From positions 496,001 to 560,000 of the forward strand of contig NZ_CAOJCM010000002.1 of assembly GCF_948329825.1 (NCBI RefSeq): a DNA stretch of 64,000 bases, given 5' to 3'. The position numbers and the translations under genes are program-made. Origin of the DNA: Paenibacillus sp. JJ-100. GTDB taxonomy: Bacteria > Bacillota > Bacilli > Paenibacillales > Paenibacillaceae. Below are positions 25,454-33,445 of this stretch, piece after piece. How positions within the stretch are numbered: position 1 is the stretch's first letter; each line of letters begins with the position of its first letter. A model generated the notes under the pieces. The model was not told the DNA's origin and ran no database searches. It saw only the letters and a program-made list of their open reading frames with translations.

Positions 25454-25473
25454 TTCCGGGCTTTTTGTTTTTT
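25436..25473 (+). terminator. Terminator after the DUF2627 gene
   Basis: CCCGGAA/TTCCGGG stem followed by CTTTTTGTTTTTTT. The left arm overlaps the end of the coding region. Confidence 0.85.
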
Positions 25474-25538
25474 TCGGACTTTTCGGCAATGTAGTTACGA
25501 AGCAACCACGGAATAGCTCCCACAATGATCAACTAATC

Positions 25539-25751
25539 TCATTCATATAAAGCATCTCGCAATTTGGTGGACATACGCGACTCCTTGGAAGAGGATTTTA
25601 GAATTGTTCTGCGCAGTGTCAGATTGCTGGCCTGCAGTCGCTCTGCCTCTGCGAGCAGTTCTGTAAATAAAGCCTGCGCGGGCTCGTCCAGTTTACCCTG
25701 TCTATTTAGATCTTCATAACGCTGTTTTAGTGAAGTTAATGCTTCATTCAT
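25539..25751 (-). CDS. Hypothetical protein, small and helical
   Basis: 70-residue charged protein, not recognised. It is predicted to be almost all helix (LTSLKQRYEDLNRQGKLDEPAQALF, then LLAEAERLQASNLTLRRTILK) with likely coiled-coil character and no membrane segment. The ATG at 25751 has GAGGTG six nt upstream. Convergent with yqzF and divergent from tdk. Confidence 0.6.
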   Translation of the reverse strand: MNEALTSLKQRYEDLNRQGKLDEPAQALFTELLAEAERLQASNLTLRRTILKSSSKESRMSTKLRDALYE

Positions 25752-25924
25752 TCGTAACACCTCTTTTCAAATCTCCAAAGCTCAAACTTTCGGAACTCAC
25801 ATGGTAACCATACATATAGTAACACAAACTGATTCATATTAGCTCTGGCTCTTTGCGAAGGAGATGTGGTAATCTGTAATGGTCGCTTTTTTTGAATACC
25901 GTATGCGAGAGGGGTAGCAGCATC

Positions 25925-26524
25925 GTGCAAACTGGACGTATTACTGTAATTACTGGACCCATGTTCAGCGAAAAATCTGGTGAACTAATTCGCCGTTGTC
26001 AGAAGCTTATTCAATTTGGCCGTAAAAAGGTCGTTGCCTACAAACCTGCTGAGGATGATCGGTTCGCTCAGGACGAAATCGTAAGCCGGATCGGATATAG
26101 ACTGCCTGCTCATTCCATTCCCCGGCAATTAACGCCGGAATCCATAGAGTCGATTTTGAATCAGACGATTGATGCCGATGTTGTTGCCTTCGATGAAGTG
26201 CAATTTTTTAGCAGTGCCATCATGGAGCTTGTCTCTGAACTAGCCTACTGCGGGAAACATGTCATCGTCGATGGACTTAATATGGATTATCGTGGAAAAG
26301 AATTTGGATATATCGGTGGCCTTCTGGCGATGGCCGATGATATCGAAAAACTGTCTGCATTTTGCGCCGTTTGTGGCAGCCCTGATGCCGCTTTTACACA
26401 GCGGATCGTCAATGGGGAACCTGTCACCTTGGGTCCAGTCGTCATGATTGGTGACTCTGAGGCTTACGAGCCCCGCTGTCGCTGCTGCTTTATTCCGCCT
26501 CACAAAGTGGAATGCACTTCATAA
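25925..26524 (+). CDS. tdk: Thymidine kinase (type II) with altered P-loop
   Basis: Phosphorylates thymidine to dTMP in the salvage pathway. The family features are the P-loop region (ITGPMFSEKSGEL, near residue 10), Walker B-like VVAFDEVQFF, the lasso DGLNMDYRGKEFG, and a zinc site from CAVCG and CRCC. The GTG at 25925 with AGGGG ten nt upstream gives 199 residues, the usual length. Odd: the P-loop normally reads GPMFSGK(T/S); here the Gly before the Lys is Glu (GAA instead of GGN), which should disturb phosphate binding. The rest is well preserved, so it may be a changed or specialised enzyme, or carry a single substitution. Confidence 0.88.
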   Translation: MQTGRITVITGPMFSEKSGELIRRCQKLIQFGRKKVVAYKPAEDDRFAQDEIVSRIGYRLPAHSIPRQLTPESIESILNQTIDADVVAFDEVQFFSSAIMELVSELAYCGKHVIVDGLNMDYRGKEFGYIGGLLAMADDIEKLSAFCAVCGSPDAAFTQRIVNGEPVTLGPVVMIGDSEAYEPRCRCCFIPPHKVECTS

Positions 26525-26539
26525 GGAACGCTTAACTAA

Positions 26540-26561
26540 AAGCCCAATCGGGCTTTTTTTT
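26540..26561 (+). terminator. Terminator after tdk
   Basis: AAGCCC-AATC-GGGCTT stem followed by eight T on the plus strand. Confidence 0.9.
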
Positions 26562-26617
26562 ATTACAATCCCATCCTCCATATTTACAAAATACAACTTT
26601 TATAACAAAATGGCACG

Positions 26618-26643
26618 AAAAAAGCACCGCTGTAAGCGATGCC
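26618..26643 (-). terminator. Terminator after the zinc-ribbon gene
   Basis: GCATCGCT pairs with AGCGGTGC (one G-U pair) with a TAC loop, then TTTTTT on the minus strand. Confidence 0.85.
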
Positions 26644-26660
26644 TCAGTTATCACTTCCCA

Positions 26661-27137
26661 TTAATCTCGGGAAACAAAGTATTTGTTGGTCATGTAGTAT
26701 GCATCGCCGCGCGATGTTTCTACCATTCCTTTTTTAGAATCCAGGAATACAATCTCTTTACACTTCGTGCAATACCATTTGGTTCGCTTGTAAGGAGATT
26801 CAGTTACGTAAGCCGTGCCGCATTTGCAATCAATCTTCATTAATAACTCAGTTGATTTATAAGCACTGGACAGACGCTCCAAGTTATCCTGCTGCTGAGA
26901 GGGCATAATCGTCTGCTGATAATCGGATAAATGATTTTGAACTTTAAAATCTGCAACCAATCCTGCATTTAATCCAAAAAATTCCTTGCCGATCTCAGTT
27001 ACAAAGCGTTTCTCATTTCTATAACAATCGAGCCACTCAACAATTTGCTTATTAGACAGTGGAACCGTACCCTTGATACCGCTATTTAAGGTGTAGGTCA
27101 TGATGTATAAAGTATCGTCTTGTCTCCCTGAGTACAT
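26661..27137 (-). CDS. Hypothetical zinc-ribbon protein
   Basis: 158-residue cytosolic protein that I do not recognise. The N-terminal half looks helical and mixed (NKQIVEWLDCYRNEKRFVTEIGKEFFG). A likely zinc ribbon lies near residue 104: DCKCGTAYV and WYCTKCKEIVF, that is CxC plus CxxC. GAAGGAGG six nt before the ATG makes expression likely. It is followed by a strong terminator and preceded by another small CxxC protein gene on the same strand, so the two might work together; that is inference. Confidence 0.7.
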   Translation of the reverse strand: MYSGRQDDTLYIMTYTLNSGIKGTVPLSNKQIVEWLDCYRNEKRFVTEIGKEFFGLNAGLVADFKVQNHLSDYQQTIMPSQQQDNLERLSSAYKSTELLMKIDCKCGTAYVTESPYKRTKWYCTKCKEIVFLDSKKGMVETSRGDAYYMTNKYFVSRD

Positions 27138-27226
27138 TAGAATCCTCCTTCGAATACATTTGCTAATGTACTACAAAAACGCGCATAAATCAAAATATTC
27201 TTGTTTCGAAAGCGCATTATTTCTTA

Positions 27227-27442
27227 TCATATAGGGATCATATCTCTTGCTTCCGCCACAGTCCTACAAGAACTGCATACACCTGTAACATTTCCCTGTG
27301 GAGCTGCATAATACATAATGCTTTTTACGTATGTTCTGCAAATGGAACAGTAGTTCCTCCTCTCCTTTTTTGGAGTATAGTCCGATAGCTTCACTACGTT
27401 TGTTTTACCTCGAAACTTTCGTAAGAAGCCCTGCCATTTCAT
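27227..27442 (-). CDS. Hypothetical small protein with two CxxC motifs
   Basis: 71-residue basic protein, not recognised. CSIC and CSSC, 25 residues apart, probably bind one zinc ion in a knuckle pair. The N-terminus is Lys/Arg rich (WQGFLRKFRGKTNVVKL). The ATG at 27442 has GAGTG nine nt upstream; a GTG four codons earlier is an alternative. It precedes the zinc-ribbon gene by 89 nt. Confidence 0.6.
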   Translation of the reverse strand: MKWQGFLRKFRGKTNVVKLSDYTPKKERRNYCSICRTYVKSIMYYAAPQGNVTGVCSSCRTVAEARDMIPI

Positions 27443-27617
27443 ATTGGAATTCACTCTTTCTTGTTCGCCTGCTTTCTAGACGTTTTTTTGTTCACTTGTT
27501 CTTAAACATCGTGCCTAACTTTATGTATACGATTCCAAGTTGTGCTTGCCTACCACGTATTTCTATTCGACGTTTTGGGTGTTTTTCCTGTTTTTATCTC
27601 AGTACATATTAAAAAAA

Positions 27618-27668
27618 ACTCATAAAACGGTCCATCCCTCAAGGTGAGGAATGAGCCATTTTATGAGT
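27618..27668 (-). terminator. Terminator after the YiiX-like gene
   Basis: ACTCATAAAA pairs with TTTTATGAGT around an inner CCTCA/TGAGG hairpin; on the minus strand eight T follow. It serves the gene ending at 27689. Confidence 0.85.
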
Positions 27669-27688
27669 GTTTTACCTTATTACTTGTT

Positions 27689-28339
27689 TTATTTATAAAA
27701 TGTACCAAGCACATCTAGATCCGATGAGCGTTCAATACGAAACGGATAGATGAACCCCTGCTTCATCTTAGTAAACTTTCGTCCCCACAGATCCAGCCCA
27801 GAAGTGAATTTATACGCCTGGTATATAAATTTAGAGCAATAATTCCGCTCGATACTAAGAAGGTTCGTCTGCAAACGGTAAAACTTCACCTGTTTATAAT
27901 GCTCCTGAACCCATTCTGCTGCACCAATTCCCACTTGACGAAGTTTGGAACGAAACACAATGAAACGGTCTCCTTCATAAAAACGTGTAAGATACCAGTC
28001 CAACGTGTCAGCAAAAACCGGTCCATATGGATGTACATGATATACTTTTCCATCTAAACCGATAATCCCCATATGCCCAGCATAGTATGTAGATTCAGAA
28101 CTTGGTGTGTACACAATATCTCCTGGCTCGAGCTTCATGGATTTTAATGCACTAAGGGGCATGTCCTGCTGTTTTCTTCTCGCTGCTGCACGGTTACGCC
28201 GCCCCTCAACGAATAAACGATGAAGCGCACCAGCCGTGGCAAGATAAATTTTAGACCACGCAATTGGTTTTTTATTCATATGATTAAGCAAGCGCTGAAT
28301 GAATGTAATACTTTGGCCAGATGGCGAACTTTTTTTCAT
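27689..28339 (-). CDS. YiiX/YebB-like NlpC/P60-type cysteine hydrolase
   Basis: Putative papain-like hydrolase, 216 residues. LEPGDIVYTPSS leads to the conserved His in YYAGHMGIIGLDG, and the probable nucleophile Cys is in RNYCSKFIYQAYKF. The His-before-Cys order is the circularly permuted NlpC/P60 arrangement of the YiiX group. No signal peptide is clear; the N-terminus is basic (MKKSSPSG). The ATG at 28339 has GGAG eight nt upstream. The substrate of this group is not established; amide or thioester bonds of lipids or peptides are guesses. Confidence 0.75.
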   Translation of the reverse strand: MKKSSPSGQSITFIQRLLNHMNKKPIAWSKIYLATAGALHRLFVEGRRNRAAARRKQQDMPLSALKSMKLEPGDIVYTPSSESTYYAGHMGIIGLDGKVYHVHPYGPVFADTLDWYLTRFYEGDRFIVFRSKLRQVGIGAAEWVQEHYKQVKFYRLQTNLLSIERNYCSKFIYQAYKFTSGLDLWGRKFTKMKQGFIYPFRIERSSDLDVLGTFYK

Positions 28340-28542
28340 TTGCTGCACTCCACTCTTGTTGATTTGTAATCTGGTTACCAAGTCTACAATTAGGTGATAC
28401 ATGCATGCCGATATTTCCTACAAAAACATAAAAACGTGTCGACAATTAATTAAATTAGATTATATTCTTTTTAAATCTGCTCTTCAATTCGTAGCTGTTC
28501 TATTTTGCGCATTCTTGCTCACTTCATACCCCATAAACAAAA

Positions 28543-28574
28543 ATAATAACCTCGGGATCTTCCCGAAGTTATTA
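28543..28574 (-). terminator. Terminator after the ferredoxin-NADP reductase gene
   Basis: ATAATAACCTCGGGA pairs with TCCCGAAGTTATTAT, a 15-base arm with one mismatch; on the minus strand TTATTTTTG follows. Confidence 0.85.
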
Positions 28575-28590
28575 TGTATTTCCACCATTA

Positions 28591-29628
28591 TTACTCCTCC
28601 ACAACACCTAGCGCTTTATTTTTCTCTTTGAAACGGCTGTTATGGGAAGAAACGTACGCGACTTTCTCTGCTCCTGGGTCCATATACAGCTTAGCGCTAT
28701 TAACCGCAAGGGCTGCATCCGTGAAAGTTCCAGCAATTAAATACAACTTGCTTCCATATTCCACAAAATCACCTGCTGCAAATACGCCGGGGAGATTCGT
28801 CTGAAGTCTCTCCGTTGTGCTGACATGCCACTCCCCTAGATCTAATCCCCAATGACGGATTGAACCGAAATCACTCTTCATCCCATGATTGACGATCACT
28901 GCATCGACTTCAAGTCTCTCCGTTTCCCCGTTTTCTGTATGCTTAATCGTTACCTCTTCAATCCTATCGCCACTTAAGCTATGCAGTTTCTCAAGCGCGT
29001 AAGGCGTTCGCACGTCTACGGAAGACTCTTTCATGCGTAGAACGTTGCGTTCCAAACCACCAAAGTGATCCCGTCGATGTACAACTGTAACCTGCTCTGC
29101 CAAACTCTCCAACTCATTAGCCCAATCAACAGCCGAATCGCCCCCGCCTGAGATCAGGACACGTTTGCCGCGAAAAGGCTCCAGTTCTTGTACCGTATAG
29201 TGAAGATTAGATACTTCATAACGGTCCGCACCTTCAAGTTCCAGCTTGGCCATTTTATATATGCCATACCCGATTGCAAGGATGACTGTGCGTGTCCAAT
29301 GTTGTTCACCATTAGCAGCTGTTAACAGAATTGTTCCGTCAGACTGGCGCTCAAACCCTTCAATTTGCTGTTCAAATACGAATGTAGGATCGAATGTACG
29401 TGCTTGCTGCTCAAGCTGTTTGATCAGATCTTCACAGAGAATCGGAGTCACCCCGCCAACATCCCAGATCATCTTTTCCGGATAAAAAAGCATCCGTCCT
29501 CCCAGTCTGTCGCGTGCTTCGATCAATTTAGTCTTCATATCACGCATGCCGCTATAAAATGCAGAGTACATACCCGCAGGGCCGCCTCCAATGATCGTTA
29601 CATCATAAAGCTCCAATTCTTGATTCAT
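28591..29628 (-). CDS. Ferredoxin/flavodoxin-NADP+ reductase (YumC-type)
   Basis: Thioredoxin-reductase-like flavoprotein that moves electrons between NADPH and ferredoxin or flavodoxin. It lacks the CxxC redox disulfide of true thioredoxin reductases. FAD motif [16 protein letters not shown] at the start, NADPH motif [15 protein letters not shown] near residue 160, and FAD-binding FAAGDFVEY. About 345 residues, normal for the group. The ATG at 29628 follows GGAGG by ten nt. A Fur-box-like site 43 nt upstream suggests derepression during iron limitation. A role in iron release or flavodoxin use would fit. Confidence 0.88.
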   Translation of the reverse strand: MNQELELYDVTIIGGGPAGMYSAFYSGMRDMKTKLIEARDRLGGRMLFYPEKMIWDVGGVTPILCEDLIKQLEQQARTFDPTFVFEQQIEGFERQSDGTILLTAANGEQHWTRTVILAIGYGIYKMAKLELEGADRYEVSNLHYTVQELEPFRGKRVLISGGGDSAVDWANELESLAEQVTVVHRRDHFGGLERNVLRMKESSVDVRTPYALEKLHSLSGDRIEEVTIKHTENGETERLEVDAVIVNHGMKSDFGSIRHWGLDLGEWHVSTTERLQTNLPGVFAAGDFVEYGSKLYLIAGTFTDAALAVNSAKLYMDPGAEKVAYVSSHNSRFKEKNKALGVVEE

Positions 29629-29670
29629 CTGTATAGGACCTCCATCTTTCATTTCATGTCTCTTCTATAT

Positions 29671-29689
29671 GATATTGATTCTCATTATC
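29671..29689 (-). promoter_or_regulatory. Fur box upstream of the ferredoxin-NADP reductase gene
   Basis: GATAATGAGAATCAATATC on the minus strand matches the classical 19-bp Fur box (GATAATGATAATCATTATC) at 17 positions. It lies 43 nt before the start codon, where a repressor would block initiation. Confidence 0.75.
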
Positions 29690-29978
29690 GTTTAATCTTT
29701 ATTTAGTTTAATGGAAATCTGTTCAAATTACAATGACTATATTATCTTACATTGTTAGCGTTCTGCTCTGAACGAGCAATCGAAGGTGCGATGAAGAAAC
29801 TAGATGTGGACTTCGAGATGTATTTGAAAACAACTGAGTTATCCAGGTTTTAACTACCTACTGCATTTTACAACGAAAATGACACACTTTCCTTAACATG
29901 AAGAGTTAGAGAAATATTCACTTATCTCCCTACCTTTCCGATATATAACTATGACTATATAAAAAAGGAGAAAGGCAT
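29690..29978. other. Intergenic region, possible gene remnant
   Basis: About 290 bp without a supported gene. An open stretch at 29737-29853 on the plus strand reads protein-like (ERAIEGAMKKLDVDFEMYL) but has no ribosome site and is only 38 codons long. It may be a decayed fragment or chance. Confidence 0.3.
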
Positions 29979-30791
29979 ATGAACCCAATTTCACCTACCA
30001 GTAAGAGTACAATCACTTCTGCTAGTTTAATGTCTAATCGAGACAAAGAAATTCAGAGGTTGATGGAGCAGAAAGTAAAATTGAATGATCAAGTGCAAGC
30101 TATTAAATCTAATGATGAGTTAGATACTACAACAAAAGCAGAACGAATTAAAAACCTAACCACTTCCATCGGTCAGCTGGATAGTCAGATTGCACAGATT
30201 AAAGCGGAAGAGCTGGAAGAAAAGAACAAATCAAGACAACTTCCTGAAAAGCCTCAACAGCAGACAACTAAATCCGATGATCAATCGTCACCTTCACTTG
30301 ATCATCTCATCAAAAATAGTCAGACATATAACCAGATGGGAAAGCTTGTTGGTATGCGAGACAGAATGCAAAATTCGATTCATACAATCGAGGGAGAAAC
30401 TCGGTTTGATCGATTTGTGCTAGAGGACACTAACCGCACTGATCTTGGAAAATCCATGATGCTGGAAAATGCTGAACAAACCGTTTTTCAGAACAGAAGA
30501 GAAGCAGTAGCGGATATCCACTCTCAAATAAGCACAGTAAGTAACAAAATTGGTGAATTGGCAGCGGAAATTCACGAATCCGCACCGAAAAATTCAGAAC
30601 AGTTCCCATCATCTTCAGCCTTATCCAAGGATGAAGTAAATGAGTTTAACTCCAAAGCATCCAATCCATCAGAGAAAAAGGAACAAACTATAGAAGACAA
30701 CAAACCTGGACAGTTACCAGTAAGTCCTATAGGTAGCAGTACTAGTGCTCCTACGGCTTCGACTTATTCATCTGTAGATATTCGAATATAA
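29979..30791 (+). CDS. Hypothetical coiled-coil protein (FlxA-like N-terminus)
   Basis: 270-residue hydrophilic protein of unknown role. Residues 20-85 form a strong heptad region ([19 protein letters not shown] ... [18 protein letters not shown]), similar in style to FlxA-like proteins. A Ser/Gln-rich linker, a second helical part (about 115-205) and a low-complexity Ser/Pro/Thr tail follow. No signal peptide or membrane segment. AAGGAG eight nt before the ATG. It stands alone between the reductase and spo0A, and is lower in GC than its core neighbours, so it may be a recent acquisition. Confidence 0.65.
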   Translation: MNPISPTSKSTITSASLMSNRDKEIQRLMEQKVKLNDQVQAIKSNDELDTTTKAERIKNLTTSIGQLDSQIAQIKAEELEEKNKSRQLPEKPQQQTTKSDDQSSPSLDHLIKNSQTYNQMGKLVGMRDRMQNSIHTIEGETRFDRFVLEDTNRTDLGKSMMLENAEQTVFQNRREAVADIHSQISTVSNKIGELAAEIHESAPKNSEQFPSSSALSKDEVNEFNSKASNPSEKKEQTIEDNKPGQLPVSPIGSSTSAPTASTYSSVDIRI

Positions 30792-30903
30792 AGAGCCCAA
30801 TTTCGTTTTACATAGTTCAAAGTAATTTTTGTTGTCAACAACTTATATTTCTCACTCAACGTTTCTTTTTGGTTTCTCAAGTATCTACCTTGATCAACGG
30901 ATC

Positions 30904-30955
30904 AAAAAAGCACCCCTCCAATACTCGCTTGTGGCGAGATGTCGGAGAGGTGCTT
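30904..30955 (-). terminator. Terminator after spo0A
   Basis: AAGCACCTCTCC pairs with GGAGGGGTGCTT around an inner CTCGC/GCGAG stem, then TTTTTT on the minus strand. It lies 21 nt past the stop. Confidence 0.9.
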
Positions 30956-30975
30956 ATTGTTTATTCCGGATCCTT

Positions 30976-31794
30976 TCAGCTAACCTTATGCTCAATTCTC
31001 AGCTTGTCAGCAACCATCGCGATGAACTCGCTATTGGTTGGTTTCGACTTGCTGATGTTAATGGTGTAACCAAAGAGGTGGCTGATGCTGTCGATGTTGC
31101 CGCGAGTCCATGCCACTTCAATCGCGTGACGGATGGCACGTTCGACGCGAGACGGGGTTGTTTTGAATTTTTCAGCAATGGCCGGATACAATGTTTTAGT
31201 GATAGCGCCCAAAATTTCGATATTGTTGTATACCATCGTGATGGCTTCGCGCAAATACTGATATCCTTTAATATGCGCAGGAACTCCGATTTCATGTATG
31301 ATTGACGTAATGCTGGCATCCAAATTTTTGTGTTTGCCCATTGGCACAACGTTAGACTTGTTCATGAACATGGAGGATGAAGATGAGCTGTTGCTCGTTG
31401 ACATTGTCGTTTGCGTTCCAACAAGTTGACGCACCCGATTTGCCAATACTTCCATGTCAAACGGCTTAAGAATGTAGTAGGAAGCTCCGAGTTGCACGGC
31501 ACGCTGTGTGATATTCTCCTGGCCGAATGCGGTGAGCATAATCACTTTAGGCTGTGGAGACAGGTTCAGACCGCGCAGGCGTTCCAGTACACCGAGTCCA
31601 TCCAGATGAGGCATGATAATATCAAGAATTAGCACATCCGGTACATCCCGAGTTTGTTCCAATAATTGCAGCACTTCCTCACCGTTGTATGCAATACCGG
31701 TTACTTCCATATCTTCCTGCTCGGATATATATTCGGCGAGCAAATTCGTAAATTCACGGTTATCATCGGCCAGCAATACCTCAATTTTTTGCAA
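30976..31794 (-). CDS. spo0A: Sporulation master regulator Spo0A
   Basis: Response regulator at the end of the phosphorelay. The receiver domain has the acidic pocket (LLADDNREF), phosphorylated Asp in [13 protein letters not shown], Thr in IMLTAFG, and Lys in YILKPFD. A Ser-rich hinge ([12 protein letters not shown]) joins the effector domain, which keeps the recognition helix in [19 protein letters not shown] and the FGYTI segment. 272 residues. It starts with TTG, preceded by AAGGAGG eight nt away. Sigma-H and 0A-box candidates upstream suggest autoregulation; spoIVB is directly upstream as in Bacillus. Confidence 0.97.
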   Translation of the reverse strand: MQKIEVLLADDNREFTNLLAEYISEQEDMEVTGIAYNGEEVLQLLEQTRDVPDVLILDIIMPHLDGLGVLERLRGLNLSPQPKVIMLTAFGQENITQRAVQLGASYYILKPFDMEVLANRVRQLVGTQTTMSTSNSSSSSSMFMNKSNVVPMGKHKNLDASITSIIHEIGVPAHIKGYQYLREAITMVYNNIEILGAITKTLYPAIAEKFKTTPSRVERAIRHAIEVAWTRGNIDSISHLFGYTINISKSKPTNSEFIAMVADKLRIEHKVS

Positions 31795-31860
31795 AACGGT
31801 ATCCTCCTTTTATTTGAACCTCGTCTTTTACAATTTCGTACATTTCCTTACACGTTTAAT

Positions 31861-31887
31861 TTTCGACACACCAATTGAAATTCCTCA
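31861..31887 (-). promoter_or_regulatory. Candidate sigma-H promoter of spo0A
   Basis: On the minus strand TGAGGAATT (31887-31879), 11-nt spacer, GTCGAAA (31867-31861), close to AGGAwWW-N11-12-RnnGAAT. Its -10 overlaps a 0A box at 31862-31868, so Spo0A~P could modulate it. Confidence 0.5.
31862..31868 (-). promoter_or_regulatory. 0A box 1 upstream of spo0A
   Basis: TGTCGAA core on the minus strand within GTGTGTCGAAAAT, an exact match to the Spo0A 7-mer. It overlaps the -10 of the sigma-H candidate. Confidence 0.55.
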
Positions 31888-31888
31888 T

Positions 31889-31895
31889 GTCGAAA
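31889..31895 (+). promoter_or_regulatory. 0A box 2 upstream of spo0A
   Basis: TGTCGAA core on the plus strand, 20 nt from box 1 and in opposite orientation, adjacent to the -35 of the sigma-H candidate. Confidence 0.5.
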
Positions 31896-31972
31896 ATTAT
31901 TTTTCTTTATTTTTTTTTCTTAATCCTTTATAATAAATATTTTATTTCAACTTATGATATAATATGTTCACT

Positions 31973-31979
31973 TTCGACA
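31973..31979 (-). promoter_or_regulatory. 0A box 3 upstream of spo0A
   Basis: TGTCGAA core on the minus strand, further upstream and at the edge of the spoIVB terminator. It could be an upstream activation site. Confidence 0.4.
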
Positions 31980-32017
31980 AAAAAACCTTAAAGCTGTTAT
32001 CCAGCCTTAAGGTTTTT
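31977..32017 (-). terminator. Terminator after spoIVB
   Basis: AAACCTTAAGGCTG pairs with CAGCTTTAAGGTTT (one bulge), followed by T on the minus strand. The left part of the hairpin overlaps the codons at the end of spoIVB. Confidence 0.85.
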
Positions 32018-33325
32018 CTCTTGTTCTTTTTTCATCATCACACCTGCATCTTGAAGCATCCATTCGATAAAGCATCCGTAACCGGATTTTGGATCATTCA
32101 CAAAGACATGTGTTACTGCACCAATCAGCTTACCATCCTGAACGATCGGACTGCCACTCATCCCTTGCACGATGCCACCTGTTTTATCAATTAGCTTGGG
32201 ATCGGTAATACGTAGTACAAGTCCTTTGGTTGCTGGTTCCGATTGATTGGCTACGTGAACAATATCAACCGAGTATCTCTCCACCTGCTGCCCCTCCACC
32301 ACAGTTAAAATCTCAGCTTTCCCTTCCTTGATCTCATGAGAAAAAGCAACGGGAATACCTTGCGAATACAAACTGTGATCTGGATTTTGAGACATCTTGC
32401 CGAAGATTCCAAACGCTGTATTACGCTCAATGTTTCCTAGAATTTTACTTTCTTTGAGAAAATGAGCTCTTTTCTCACCTGGATCACCGGTTTCACTTTT
32501 GGAAATGGATGTTACATTGGACTGTACAATCTGTCCGCTTCCAACAACAATAGACGTTTGTGTATTCATATCTGTAATGACATGACCCAACGCCCCATAT
32601 ACCCCTTGATCTGGTGCATAGAAGGTTAGCGTTCCTACCCCAGCTGCTGAGTCGCGAATGTACAACCCAAGTCTCCAGGCCTTATCTTCCGAATCATACG
32701 CCGGAGTCAACTTGGTTTTAATGGTCTCGTTACCTCGTTTCAGAACAACGTCAATACTTTGATTGCTCTTACCTGCAAGTTCAACAGCCTCAGACACACC
32801 TGATACACCATCCAACTTATGGCCATTCATATGGGTAATTAAATCACCTAATTTGATTCCTGCGGCTTCACCTGGTGATTTTTGTTCATCTGGACTGGAA
32901 TGCACAAGATGATGTCCAACAACGAGAATACCTGCAGATTTAACCTTGACGCCAATCGTTTGACCCCCGGGTACAACGCGCAGATCAGGAATGACTTTAA
33001 CATTAACCGTCTTGACAGGAATTTTACCCCATAATTTCAAGGTTAGTTTTGCGTGCCCCGTCTGTTGAGGATGAAGATGCAAAGGTTGCTGACCAGAGAC
33101 CTTCAATCCAGACGAATGATCCAACCCAACGATATCCGGCCGATCAACGACTGCACTAGAAGCAGCAGGTACAGCCAGTCTAACGTCTGTTTTTCGGCCA
33201 GCAAACACCTGCACTTCATCTGGCAGGGAAGCATAACTTTGCATCGGCTGAATGACCTGGCTAATTACACATAGAAAGAAAGCAAATAAAAGGCCTAGCA
33301 ATTTTGTCCTGAGGGGCGAATTCAA
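31997..33325 (-). CDS. spoIVB: Stage IV sporulation serine peptidase SpoIVB
   Basis: Forespore-secreted serine peptidase that cleaves SpoIVFA and so triggers pro-sigma-K processing. The N-terminal membrane segment (LLGLLFAFFLCVISQV) acts as secretion signal. A PDZ domain spans about residues 125-200 (GEAAGIKLGDLITHMNG). The SA-type peptidase domain has His in YGALGHVITDMN and Ser in QGMSGSPIVQDGKLIG. Length 442, close to Bacillus (426). It starts with TTG, with GGGAG 11 nt upstream. Gene order recN-spoIVB-spo0A is conserved. Confidence 0.94.
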   Translation of the reverse strand: MNSPLRTKLLGLLFAFFLCVISQVIQPMQSYASLPDEVQVFAGRKTDVRLAVPAASSAVVDRPDIVGLDHSSGLKVSGQQPLHLHPQQTGHAKLTLKLWGKIPVKTVNVKVIPDLRVVPGGQTIGVKVKSAGILVVGHHLVHSSPDEQKSPGEAAGIKLGDLITHMNGHKLDGVSGVSEAVELAGKSNQSIDVVLKRGNETIKTKLTPAYDSEDKAWRLGLYIRDSAAGVGTLTFYAPDQGVYGALGHVITDMNTQTSIVVGSGQIVQSNVTSISKSETGDPGEKRAHFLKESKILGNIERNTAFGIFGKMSQNPDHSLYSQGIPVAFSHEIKEGKAEILTVVEGQQVERYSVDIVHVANQSEPATKGLVLRITDPKLIDKTGGIVQGMSGSPIVQDGKLIGAVTHVFVNDPKSGYGCFIEWMLQDAGVMMKKEQEKNLKAG

Positions 33326-33445
33326 TGGCTGTCACACTCCCTTTGCTTCTTTCGCTTGACGAAAGGTGGTCGCCAATTGCGTACCTATAAGATAACCTTG
33401 CCCCCAGGCTTTTATTACTGTCAATCATTACGCCAGCCGTACGTT

